The position numbers and the translations under genes are program-made. This document shows, piece by piece, positions 27,001 to 35,229 of a DNA stretch of 40,121 nt. The DNA lies in assembly GCA_013329215.1 (NCBI GenBank), contig DUKS01000061.1, positions 1 to 40,121 on the forward strand. The letters run 5' to 3'. The first letter of the stretch is position 1. Each line of letters opens with the position of its first letter. The DNA comes from Nanobdellota archaeon. Its GTDB lineage: Archaea; Nanobdellota; Nanobdellia; SCGC-AAA011-G17; GW2011-AR17. The notes under the pieces were generated by a model. It saw only the letters and a list, made by a program, of their open reading frames with translations, did not search any database and was not told the origin of the DNA.

Positions 27001-27126
27001 TGTAGTGTACTGCCCGCTGCACACGACATTGCCCTGAGCGTCAGGCTCGCTTTGCAAAGCAGACACGCAGACAGACAGCATTACGAGCGCGGCTATAAGA
27101 CAGAAAATTGTTTTATTAGTTTTCAT
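24058..27126 (-). CDS. Large exported Cys-rich protein sharing its N-terminal region with the M64-like proteases
   Basis: About 1022 aa from MKTNKTIFCLIAALVMLSVCVSA (ATG 27126; the alternative start at 27144 adds 6 aa); repeated DxDCGxxxxC/CxxxxCV modules; N-terminal motifs YNPEKLNAI, YLTITGQGF shared with 3369-5603 and 5643-7928. Confidence 0.8.
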   Translation of the reverse strand: MKTNKTIFCLIAALVMLSVCVSALQSEPDAQGNVVCSGQYTTKYNPEKLNAIMRGLSDSSIVSEDTELAKCLEDGKIRLSYRPLANEGAFIDFAEIYGTVAANSATNKIDITDGWLIPLEAPEGRRHVGLIGKAITLQFVKDAQQKIKPMFRLSKDGAYLAESVFFGCLQKDERGMSTSCAMSGQLYKEGDSERYLTITGQGFVGESVFAEAYDMVKVYVTEHPNNIKELKEKARLMPEDEFVAIPLMDLEEVKVTKRTVRNTDTLNLQAKAQAETSAVDSIKVKSDKEVTILDFIEGYRPNNELIANVGSVAISSDGEDVKVIASPERLKEGAIFWVLARDAKASIFVSQSKLADVFNEISIYPETAERAYELTILSSIMLKSGNKEIKIRNFDDNMDIRLLPGYETVTITPMLENGLMQGSVKVTNPANGAWILYANDELTWTQGKSIKDLGFNFNINLNPAAADESEMLSCTTDGICWLGDTMVVGLTPSGLTQEKLEKGIDNARRSAPARTAEEGAKGTGDRCESDADCGNEDYMCYKRPGTADRYGICRYSSAPDRRSQQTLTCQEAGGRCKMSCGISESSNNAGTGCGRPEICCISMTMGLKAASEIPPFAECEIDSECGPIEKCSGGRCFKKCVDNLDCPPSLVCKEGVCFPGCDTDADCITGRRCIERLCVRSLPAELPPFDEGAKSAEETRAQCGRCGAGIFNICDEDECNELGSCYFQKRAVGGSCHAYTSSTPRQLSGEEFEEVVGAGDEGAKGVGDTCETDDDCGSSRYACEKGAGARYGICIPAGAARRNEETCRELGGQCRTLGQCGESRTSVFASGCRSDEDCCVSRAAGAKGIIGEGSEDTLGQKCDTDEDCGAAEQCDLRERVCVLQEQRAQGAKTAQDNACAAAGGRCRDRCYFDSEERSTSGAANDACFLTPIAGQPIETRRCCIPKEQEGQNACEILGGTCKAGDDCDFSTWGDFWGTNTEYIASPEINIESCGTLYEITYPATISGPSYKYNRGTICCAPR

Positions 27127-27200
27127 ATGGTGTTCACCTGCCATAGATGTAATTACATTACCTATATATATATTGCTAATAGGCGCTTAGCAGGCGGGGC

Positions 27201-27659
27201 CTATTTCTTTTTCCGTTCCATAACCAGATCGCCGATTGTGAATGATTCGCTCTTCCCCTCTTTTGCAGCGCCTTCAATTTTCATGATTTTTTCTATAAGC
27301 TTTATGCCAAGGAATTTTTCGAGCTTTTCAGCGGTGGCCAGCGTGGGCATCATTGCGCCTGACTCAATCCTGTGTACCACGGACTCTTTTTCAGCTATCG
27401 CCTTTGCAAGCTGCTCCTGCGTCAGCCCTTTCTTTTCCCTCGCATCCTTTACTTTCGCTGAAGCATTGACAATGGCAGGCTCTTCCTCCTCCTGCCGTGC
27501 GGGCGTTTTTGCTGCACCTGCAGCCCTAATTGGGGCATCGGTTCTCATTTCACTGGCTGTGCCGAACCTTGCGCAGTTCCTGCACACAGACATTTCGCAT
27601 CCTTCAATCATGCATCTGGCAAGCTCTGTTGTTTTTCCGCAGATTTCGCATTGGCCCAT
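27201..27659 (-). CDS. mbf1: Multiprotein bridging factor 1 homologue (zinc ribbon plus HTH)
   Basis: CEICGKTTELARCMIEGCEMSVCRNCARFG and KVKDAREKKGLTQEQLAKAIAEKESVVHRIESGAMMPTLATAEKLEKFLGIKL. Confidence 0.93.
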   Translation of the reverse strand: MGQCEICGKTTELARCMIEGCEMSVCRNCARFGTASEMRTDAPIRAAGAAKTPARQEEEEPAIVNASAKVKDAREKKGLTQEQLAKAIAEKESVVHRIESGAMMPTLATAEKLEKFLGIKLIEKIMKIEGAAKEGKSESFTIGDLVMERKKK

Positions 27660-27787
27660 GTAATCATCCCCTTATTTACATATGCAGGATATCATCGGAA
27701 TTATATAAAGATTATTGGCTTTGAGCGCATATTTTGGGCGCAGTTTGCAGCATAACTGCATTTTGGGGTTTCCCCTCGGCGCAATAG

Positions 27788-27802
27788 AAAGGTTTATATA
27801 GT
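27788..27802 (+). promoter_or_regulatory. BRE/TATA element for tfb
   Basis: GAAAGGTTTATATAG, a consensus-like archaeal BRE plus TATA box. Confidence 0.6.
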
Positions 27803-27920
27803 ACTTCAGCAATTATCTTATAAAGTTTATTGTATTGCAAAATACATATCCGAACGCTATGTTTGGAGTTTCATATTTGCCGGCAGGCGGTAAAAATACC
27901 TCTTGCCATGGAGGACCAAA

Positions 27921-28847
27921 ATGAGCTCATCTATAAAGCAATGCCCGGAATGCCATTCTGTGAATCTTACCATTAATCAGGAAAAAGGAGAGGTTATATG
28001 CAGGGACTGCGGCCTTGTCATAGAGGACAGGCTTGTGGACTTCGGCCAGGAATGGAGGGAGTTTGACCACGACCAGGCGTCAAAGAGGAGAAGGACCGGG
28101 GCGCCAATGACTTACACAAAATATGACCGGGGCCTTGGCACTGACGTCGGGCAGAAAGGGGACATTTACAGGCTTGGCATGAAAGGAAAGAACAAATTCT
28201 TCAGGCTGAGGAAATGGCAGTACAGGATAAGCACTGCAATTGAAAGGAACCTGAAGCTGGCGCTTGCAGAGCTGAAAAGAGTCGCATCATTTTTGAAGCT
28301 TCCCAAATCAGTTGAGGAAGAATCAGCGAGGATTTACACTCTTGCTGTCCAGAGGGGATTGGTAAGGGGAAGGAGCATGGAGTCTGTTGTCGCGGGCGCA
28401 TTGTACGCGGCGTGCAGAAGGCATGAAGTGCCAAGGACGCTTGACGAGCTTGAAGAGGCCTCGGGCATTGACAAAAAGGAGATAGGAAGGACTTACAGGT
28501 TTGTCACAAGGGAGCTCGGGATAAGGATACTGCCGAGCAACCCTGTTGACTACATACCGAGATTCGCTTCAGCATTAAAGCTTTCTGCAGAAACACAGAG
28601 CAGGGCTGTTGAGCTGCTTGAGATGGCGCAGCAGTCAGAGCTGACTTCAGGCAGGGGGCCCACAGGAATAGCTGCCGCCTCATTGTATGTTGCTGCTTTG
28701 ATAAACAACGAGAAAAGGACGCAGAGGGAAGTTGCTGACATTGCAGGCGTCACAGAAGTCACAATCAGGAACAGGTACAAGGAGCTCCTGAAGAAATTGA
28801 ACTTCAAGGACAGCATAAAGAAAAAGCTGAGCGAGATGTCGCGTTAG
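27921..28847 (+). CDS. tfb: Transcription initiation factor TFB (TFIIB)
   Basis: CPECHSVNLTINQEKGEVICRDCGLVIEDRLVD zinc ribbon and two cyclin-like repeats; ATG 27921 after GGAGG. Confidence 0.97.
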   Translation: MSSSIKQCPECHSVNLTINQEKGEVICRDCGLVIEDRLVDFGQEWREFDHDQASKRRRTGAPMTYTKYDRGLGTDVGQKGDIYRLGMKGKNKFFRLRKWQYRISTAIERNLKLALAELKRVASFLKLPKSVEEESARIYTLAVQRGLVRGRSMESVVAGALYAACRRHEVPRTLDELEEASGIDKKEIGRTYRFVTRELGIRILPSNPVDYIPRFASALKLSAETQSRAVELLEMAQQSELTSGRGPTGIAAASLYVAALINNEKRTQREVADIAGVTEVTIRNRYKELLKKLNFKDSIKKKLSEMSR

Positions 28848-28914
28848 TTATTAGTAACTTAGTTGCTGTTGGGTAGCTTGTAGCAGGCAGTTGTTGGCGG
28901 GCAGCTCTTTGTTG

Positions 28915-29020
28915 TATAGTATAACACTTTTTTCAATTTCTACCATTCTTTGTTATACTATACACCTTTGTTATACAATATAACAGAAAGGTTTAAAAAT
29001 AAGCTATATGTTATACTATA
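28915..29020. promoter_or_regulatory. Four copies of TGTTATACWATA flanking the TATA box of the HEPN/MNT/histone-fold operon
   Basis: 28915-28926 (inverted), 28951-28962, 28969-28980 (part of palindrome TGTTATACAATATAACA 28969-28985), 29009-29020; TATA-like GAAAGGTTTAAAAATA at 28986-29001. Confidence 0.8.
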
Positions 29021-29023
29021 TAG

Positions 29024-29374
29024 ATGTTAAGCGAATTGAAGGGAATACTGGAGGATAATGCAAGGGAATATTACCGCAATGCACTGCAGGCGGAAATGAG
29101 AGGTGAGTATAACAGCGCCGTTACATTATTTTTTAAGGCCATTTCTGCACTCTGCGATCTTTATATCCTGTCAAAAGAAGGCAAAATCCCTTCAAGCCAT
29201 GCAGACAGGTTCAGAATATTGAAGTCAAACCACCCTTCTGTTTATAATGTTATAGACAAGGACTTTCCTTTCTATCAGGACAGCTACAAGGCAAGGCTGA
29301 ACAAGGAAACGTCGGAGATGCTGAAAGATGATGCAAAAATATTATTTGGGCTTCTTAAAATCCGAATGCAGTAA
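29024..29374 (+). CDS. HEPN-domain protein
   Basis: 116 aa all-helical; AREYYRNALQAEMRGEYNSAVTLFFKAISALCDLYIL and RILKSNH (Rx5H, within the HEPN Rx4-6H consensus); next to a nucleotidyltransferase. Confidence 0.75.
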   Translation: MLSELKGILEDNAREYYRNALQAEMRGEYNSAVTLFFKAISALCDLYILSKEGKIPSSHADRFRILKSNHPSVYNVIDKDFPFYQDSYKARLNKETSEMLKDDAKILFGLLKIRMQ

Positions 29375-29906
29375 GCTTGCAAAAAATAAGGATATCTTTG
29401 ATATTGTGCTATATGGCTCTGCTGTAAAGGGCAAAGAAGAGCCCGGAGATATTGATCTGCTTTTAATATTCAGGGAAATTTCACTTAAGGAAAGGGCAGA
29501 AACAGCGCAGAATTTTAAAGAGCGGCTTGCAAATAAGCTGAACGGAATTGACATAAAGACAATTAACCTGCATGAGCTTTTTGAAAGCGATTTTCTTGCA
29601 AGGCAGGCGGTGCTTGTTGAAGGGTATAGCCTTGTGCACAATCTGCCTTTTTGTGAAAGCATGGGATTCAGAGGGTACGCGCTTTTTACATATACCCTTA
29701 AGGGGCTGGCACACAATGATAAAACAAGGTTTGTATATGCCCTTAGCGGCAGGGTAAAAGAAGGCATAGTTTCTGAATTGAAGGCAGAGCCTCTTGGCAG
29801 GGGGGCTGTTATTGTACCTATATCAAACAGCCTGAAGTTTGAAGCGTTCATGCAGAAATGGAATTTAGATTATAAGAAAAAAAATATTGCGGTGTCATTG
29901 TTATGA
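29328..29906 (+). CDS. Minimal nucleotidyltransferase (MNT) family protein
   Basis: IVLYGSAVKGKEEPGDIDLLLIF matches the GSxxxGxxxxxDxDL signature; overlaps the HEPN ORF by 47 bp. Confidence 0.85.
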   Translation: MMQKYYLGFLKSECSKLAKNKDIFDIVLYGSAVKGKEEPGDIDLLLIFREISLKERAETAQNFKERLANKLNGIDIKTINLHELFESDFLARQAVLVEGYSLVHNLPFCESMGFRGYALFTYTLKGLAHNDKTRFVYALSGRVKEGIVSELKAEPLGRGAVIVPISNSLKFEAFMQKWNLDYKKKNIAVSLL

Positions 29907-30091
29907 GCATTATATCTTTCAAAGGGATAAAGAAAATAGCGGAATCAGAAAACAGGAAAATAGGAAGGAAGGCTGCTGAAAAAATTTCAAAACAGCTTGC
30001 CCGAGAGGCGGCGCTGCTGCTTAAAAAGGCATCTGCAAATGCGGGGCTTTCAGGCAGGGTTACAATCAGGGAAGAAGATATTCCAGACTGA
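29903..30091 (+). CDS. Small archaeal histone-fold protein
   Basis: 62 aa; ISFKGIKKIAESENRKIGRKAAEKISKQLAREAALLLKKASANAGLSGRVTIREEDI aligns by eye with the archaeal histone fold; ATGA overlap with the MNT gene. Confidence 0.7.
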   Translation: MSIISFKGIKKIAESENRKIGRKAAEKISKQLAREAALLLKKASANAGLSGRVTIREEDIPD

Positions 30092-30110
30092 CTTCTTCCA
30101 TATCGTCAAG

Positions 30111-30120
30111 TTTATATATA
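30111..30120 (+). promoter_or_regulatory. TATA-like element upstream of the 30196-35144 pair
   Basis: TTTATATATA. Confidence 0.4.
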
Positions 30121-30134
30121 CTGCAATATTTCTT

Positions 30135-30169
30135 ATTTGCATGCTTCCCGAGCAAATACGAAGGGAAGC
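30135..30169 (+). other. Possible H-type pseudoknot in the 5' leader
   Basis: Interleaved stems ATTTGC(30135-30140)/GCAAAT(30152-30157) and GCTTCCC(30143-30149)/GGGAAGC(30163-30169). Confidence 0.4.
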
Positions 30170-30195
30170 TTTGAACGGAGCGAAGCGAAGTGAAA

Positions 30196-30702
30196 ATGCA
30201 GAAAAGAGGGCAGGTTACAATATTCGTTATTCTCGGGATTATACTTGTTGCGGCGATTATAGTCGGAATTGTTTTGAGGAAGGATATTGTGAGCGCAGTG
30301 AGCAGGTCTGAAACAACCACAGCTGCGTCATTCCAGGAGCAGGCAGAGGAAGTTAAGGCGCATGTGGAAGAGTGCCTGACTGATGCGCTAAAGGAAGCTG
30401 TTTTCCATTCTATTATAGGCTCTTCTACCAGTCTGACGCAGGAAATGTATTATGAGCAGGTTAGTCTTTTCATTAAAGACCAGCTCAATGCATGTATTGA
30501 TTTTACACTGTTCCCGAATTTATATATTACAAGGGGCGGGCAGACAGAGGTAAGGGTCTATGGAGATTCAAAAGAACCTCCTACAAAAATACAGGCTGAT
30601 TTGAAAATGAGGGTTGACATAACACGCGGCGAGGACCATGCTTCATTTGATGAACTAACGGGCACAATACCTTTAAAATCAAGGGCGGAGTTGGCACAAT
30701 GA
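30196..30702 (+). CDS. Exported protein with class III/pilin-like N-terminus (MQKRGQVTIFVILGIILVAAIIVGIVL)
   Basis: Same N-terminal pattern as 17933-19909; ATG 30196 gives the same MQKRGQV start (GTG 30190 is an alternative). Confidence 0.75.
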   Translation: MQKRGQVTIFVILGIILVAAIIVGIVLRKDIVSAVSRSETTTAASFQEQAEEVKAHVEECLTDALKEAVFHSIIGSSTSLTQEMYYEQVSLFIKDQLNACIDFTLFPNLYITRGGQTEVRVYGDSKEPPTKIQADLKMRVDITRGEDHASFDELTGTIPLKSRAELAQ

Positions 30703-33700
30703 GCATAAAACAGACCTTACAGCTTGCTGTGTTTATAATTTTAATTTTGGTTTTTTCTTCAATAGCTTTAGCGGTTGACGGCGTAAGCATTTATGAGGCA
30801 ACATTTATACCTAGCTGTAGCGCAGCAGGATTTGAAGATTGTGAAATCGTACTCGGCGGTTTCGCTTTTAAAATAGACACAATAGAAGGCGAAACAATAA
30901 CTGATGAGTTGCACCTGTTTCCCGGGGATTTTACTTCGGAAATCTCTTCATATGAACGTGAAAGCATACATTGCGATAATCCCCAGCAGATAGCTGTTGC
31001 CAAATATGATGAAACCGAGGACAAATGGGTTCTTCTTGCGCCTGAGAGGCAACAGCCTCCTGAGCCGGATACTGCAAGGCTTGGTGCTTACAAGATAAGG
31101 GCATACATTGGCGAGCCCGGCATTTATGCGGTTGTGCAAAGGACGCAAGAAATTGTTTCAGATATTGATAAAGAGGCGGGGCTTTACTGCAATCGGCGGG
31201 TTTGCGGTATATACAGGGGATTTGAATCAGACCCGGAAAGCGGAAATGTGCAGATTAATGCTCAGATAAATCTTTCTTTCTGCAATATAGTCATGGGCTG
31301 TGATGCCACTGATGATGAAATATGCAGTGAGGCTTGCCTACAGGGTACAGACCCCCAGTGCGGAACATGCTATGCTACTGCCGAAGGCGGTGACTGCTGT
31401 AAACCGTTTGGGGAAGATGGCGCGCCTGACGGAATTTGCGATGGTGACTGTTGGACTGTCACTGATGAAAACGGTATTGTAAAGGACAGCACAGACCCGG
31501 ATTGTGTTGCAGCTGTTGAGCTCTATGAGCAGCCTGAAGATGACAACATGATGTTGTTCGGCCACAAATTTGAGCCGGATCTTGCAGAAGAACGGCTGAT
31601 AATATGGAATATTGAAGAAGATCTTGGTTATCCTGTATTGCTGGAAGGGGGGTTTACTTTAATGGCCTCAGGGGCGTCTGTGCCGGGCACATTATTCTTG
31701 TACGACATGGAAGGCGGAATGCATAGTGTATTGGCAAATAGGCTGAGCCTTCCTTTCCCGCCAATGGGGATTAAAGCTATAGGCGTTAGCACCAAAAAAA
31801 CGGGTTCAGGCGCTGAACATTTTATAAACGTATCATTACGTGTCCATAAGGACAAGGACACTGATGAACCGCAAAACGCAGACCCAGACCTGGACAATTC
31901 TACAAATTATGAAGACTGCCATGACACAAACCCCTATATTCATCCTGGCGCAACAGAAATTGAAAATGGCATTGACGATGACTGTGACTCATACGGGCAT
32001 TATTCACCAGTAACACATGCGTTTGAAACAAACATAGGGGTAAGCAGTTCCGAGGGCTGTTTGGCCTGGCTTGCCTGCGGTTCTGGTGTTGCAATCAGTA
32101 CGCGTATGTATCAAATGCCTTGCACAGGGCATATTGAGTTTACCGCAATAGATTCAACTTCTTATGCTGAGGTTTGGAGGCAGCAACAATGCACGGAGTG
32201 CACAGAGAGTGCCTGTCCTGGCGGATCCAAATTCGTAAACGACCAGTACGGTGTAAAGGCAAGGTATTGCTTGGATAGAATGGACTACGGCCCGTGGCAC
32301 ACATATCAGGCGCTTTTTGCGTATGGCTTTGAAACAGACGGGTTTGACTGCAGCAATAGCTGTGCACCGAAGTCTGTAGCTTCCTGCAGAGCTGAGATTG
32401 GCTCATGTTCAGGAGCTTCGTTTATTGGGTCTGAATCAAGATTCAATGGTTGGGACATGAGCGGCTACAGTTATGCAAAAGACGAGTGCTTTGCAGAAGA
32501 TTCCGATTATGATTGTGATTGGTCATGGAACGATGAGGGCCCTATTTCTGCTTCATGGCTAAGGGATGAGATAAATTCCCCACAAAATCAGGTTCCTTTA
32601 GCAAGGGGGGATGTTGTGTATATAGCAGCGACCGGGCCTAATACATGCACAAGCGACTGTGATTACGGTGTTGTAAGGTTTGATGTTTATTGCAATGAGC
32701 CAATCCCCCCAAAAGATGTTCCTAACACTGTGGATGAAGGTATAACCGTCGGAGAGAAAAAGCCGCTTGTAGTACATCTCTGCAAGACTGATAACTTTAA
32801 TGACTTTGCAAAAGAATGCGTGGACGGTGAATATTGCAGCTTTGAAACCGAAACAGAATCCGGCAGTTGTGATTACACAGAGGAAACAGATATAGGCATT
32901 AAACCATTTTTTGCGTATTCCTGCAGGTCAGATGGGGAATGTTTCTCATTCTACGCAGATAATTTTCATGTCTGCGCCGAAAAAGAGCAATGCTCACGCG
33001 CTGAGGGAGGCGCAAGCGAATTCCAGAACGAGGATTTGGACTGCGACGGCCTAACGCCTTATGAGTTTGTGAAAGATGAAAGCGGCGCAGATACAGGCGT
33101 GATTGATTATACAACGCCGAAAGACCCGGACTGCAGGGACTTCTGCGTGCACGGCCAATGCAGGGTGCAGGACCATACATGGTGCGATACGAGCCAGGGA
33201 ACCCCGAACTGGACCACTTCAAGCTACTGCTCAATGTGCAGCTCGCAGGACTCAACATGCGCAGGAAGCGTCTGCGCTGAAGGAGAGAAATCATGCGGCG
33301 CAGGCTGCAGGCAGGATGCGTGCGACACAGCCGCAAACAAGTGGTGCAATAACGGCGTTTGGGTTGCAAATGAATACTGCGCGAAATGCGGCATGCTTGA
33401 CGCTGACGGGATATGCGTGCAATCATGCACAACCGCGTCATGCGACACAGAATACAATAAGACCTGCAGAAGCATTGGAAGCAGGCTGTTGTGGGTTGAG
33501 AGCTACCGTGACACCCCTTATTGTGAAACAGCTTCCTGCACAGGCAGGGACAGCTCATGCGCAGGAACATGCACTGCAGGAAACTGCGATATTTACAGCA
33601 ACAAATACTGCACTTCATCAGGAACATGGAGCGATGCAAATTACTGCGCTGAATGCGGCGCGATAGACTCAGGCTGCGGCACAGGGCCCTGCGCTGATAC

Positions 33701-35144
33701 TACAGGCGGCAGCCCAACTTGTGACATTTACGCCCACAAAGTCTGCCTCGGCGGGGTATGGAAGGCTTCAACAGAAGGCCCCGACTATTGCACTAACTGC
33801 GCTGACAGGGACCAGACTTTCTGCACAGCCGAGTGCGGTGATGAAGACACCGAAACAAACTGCTCAAACAGCATTGATGACAACTGCGACGGCCTGACAG
33901 ACTGCCAGGACAATGCAGCCTGCGGCTCTTCGCCATATTGCGCAGAACCGCCCTGCCCCCCATTCTCAACAGACAACTGCGGCCTTGACAGCCCGCCTTC
34001 ATGCATTGCAGGCACAAGAACCTGCGGCGTTGACGGCAAATGGGGAGCTTGCAGCACTGCAGACTCAATTGAAACAGAAGTGTGCAATGGGCTTGACGAT
34101 GACTGCGATGGCTCAACAGATGAAGGGTGCGTATGCCGGGATGGCGAATCAAAAGTGTGCGGTGAAGACAGGGGCGCATGCTCGTCAGGGGTCCAGAGGT
34201 GCACAGGCGGCCAGTGGGGCACCTGCTACAGGAGCTCGCGCTCAATTGCAAGAAATGAAATATGCAACGACGGAATTGACAATGACTGCGACGGCAAGAT
34301 AGATGAGAATTGCCCGTGCGTTACAGGCGCAAACCAGTCTTGCGGCGAGGCCGTTGGCATATGCAAGCAGGGAAAGCAGGTATGCACAAATGCCAAGTGG
34401 GGGGAATGCGCAGGGCAGGTTGGCAAGCTGGTTGAAAATTCAAATACAGGCGGCATATGCTCTGACGGGATTGATAATGACTGCGATGGCAATGTAGACG
34501 CTGCTGATGACGGATGCGCTGTCACAAGGGTCGCGGATATGGCTGCATCATGCTTTGACTTTAAGCAGAACGCCGATGAGACAGGCATGGACTGCGGGGG
34601 GTCAAAATGCTCATCATGCGAAGGCGCAACATGCAATGACAAAAAGGTAAACGGCGATGAGACTGGAAAAGACTGCGGAGGCTCTTGCCCGCCGTGCGCT
34701 GATGCAAGGATGAATGTCAGGGAAGGACCGGGGACGGAAGGGGCAGTAGAGGAAACAGAGGCAATAGGGGAATGCGGCGATGGTTCGTGTGATGCTAATG
34801 AGGACTCAGAAACCTGCCCTGACGACTGCGCTGCAGAGCCTGCAACTGTATTCAGCTTTGGCACAATAATGATAATCGTAATCATCCTCGGCGTGATCGG
34901 GGGAGGATATTTGGCTTACAAGAAAGGGTTAATCAAGATAAAAGGAAAAGCGCCTGCAAAAGAAGCATTCCCTGCGCCTAAAGGCGCTTCAGGCGCACAG
35001 CCTTCTTCACAGTTCAGGCAGCCACAGTACAAGCCTGTGCAGCCCTCTGTTGCAGGTAAAGCGCCAAGGAAAGAGCTTAAGACGAAGGAAGAGCTTGAGC
35101 TTGAAAGGTCCATGAAGGAAGAGAAAGAGCTTCTTAAGAAATAA
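30699..35144 (+). CDS. Large (1481 aa) Cys-rich surface protein with MopE-like metal-binding motifs and C-terminal TM
   Basis: Signal peptide; CxxxxCDxxxNKxC repeats; CNGLDDDCDGSTDEGC, CNDGIDNDCDGKIDENC, CSDGIDNDCDGNVDA; TM FGTIMIIVIILGVIGGGYLAY and a basic tail. ATGA overlap with the upstream CDS. Confidence 0.85.
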   Translation: MSIKQTLQLAVFIILILVFSSIALAVDGVSIYEATFIPSCSAAGFEDCEIVLGGFAFKIDTIEGETITDELHLFPGDFTSEISSYERESIHCDNPQQIAVAKYDETEDKWVLLAPERQQPPEPDTARLGAYKIRAYIGEPGIYAVVQRTQEIVSDIDKEAGLYCNRRVCGIYRGFESDPESGNVQINAQINLSFCNIVMGCDATDDEICSEACLQGTDPQCGTCYATAEGGDCCKPFGEDGAPDGICDGDCWTVTDENGIVKDSTDPDCVAAVELYEQPEDDNMMLFGHKFEPDLAEERLIIWNIEEDLGYPVLLEGGFTLMASGASVPGTLFLYDMEGGMHSVLANRLSLPFPPMGIKAIGVSTKKTGSGAEHFINVSLRVHKDKDTDEPQNADPDLDNSTNYEDCHDTNPYIHPGATEIENGIDDDCDSYGHYSPVTHAFETNIGVSSSEGCLAWLACGSGVAISTRMYQMPCTGHIEFTAIDSTSYAEVWRQQQCTECTESACPGGSKFVNDQYGVKARYCLDRMDYGPWHTYQALFAYGFETDGFDCSNSCAPKSVASCRAEIGSCSGASFIGSESRFNGWDMSGYSYAKDECFAEDSDYDCDWSWNDEGPISASWLRDEINSPQNQVPLARGDVVYIAATGPNTCTSDCDYGVVRFDVYCNEPIPPKDVPNTVDEGITVGEKKPLVVHLCKTDNFNDFAKECVDGEYCSFETETESGSCDYTEETDIGIKPFFAYSCRSDGECFSFYADNFHVCAEKEQCSRAEGGASEFQNEDLDCDGLTPYEFVKDESGADTGVIDYTTPKDPDCRDFCVHGQCRVQDHTWCDTSQGTPNWTTSSYCSMCSSQDSTCAGSVCAEGEKSCGAGCRQDACDTAANKWCNNGVWVANEYCAKCGMLDADGICVQSCTTASCDTEYNKTCRSIGSRLLWVESYRDTPYCETASCTGRDSSCAGTCTAGNCDIYSNKYCTSSGTWSDANYCAECGAIDSGCGTGPCADTTGGSPTCDIYAHKVCLGGVWKASTEGPDYCTNCADRDQTFCTAECGDEDTETNCSNSIDDNCDGLTDCQDNAACGSSPYCAEPPCPPFSTDNCGLDSPPSCIAGTRTCGVDGKWGACSTADSIETEVCNGLDDDCDGSTDEGCVCRDGESKVCGEDRGACSSGVQRCTGGQWGTCYRSSRSIARNEICNDGIDNDCDGKIDENCPCVTGANQSCGEAVGICKQGKQVCTNAKWGECAGQVGKLVENSNTGGICSDGIDNDCDGNVDAADDGCAVTRVADMAASCFDFKQNADETGMDCGGSKCSSCEGATCNDKKVNGDETGKDCGGSCPPCADARMNVREGPGTEGAVEETEAIGECGDGSCDANEDSETCPDDCAAEPATVFSFGTIMIIVIILGVIGGGYLAYKKGLIKIKGKAPAKEAFPAPKGASGAQPSSQFRQPQYKPVQPSVAGKAPRKELKTKEELELERSMKEEKELLKK

Positions 35145-35229
35145 TTTCTGAACCGCCTTTATTTCGGGTTGCTACACGTTCTTTACAATATAAAAAAGTT
35201 TATAAAAGAAGCAACATTAAGCTTCCTAT

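Noticed and set aside
32899-33639. 246-aa minus-strand Cys/Arg/Ser-rich ORF inside the 1481-aa gene
   Set aside because: Antisense shadow of TGC/GCA-rich repeats; no start context or recognisable domain.
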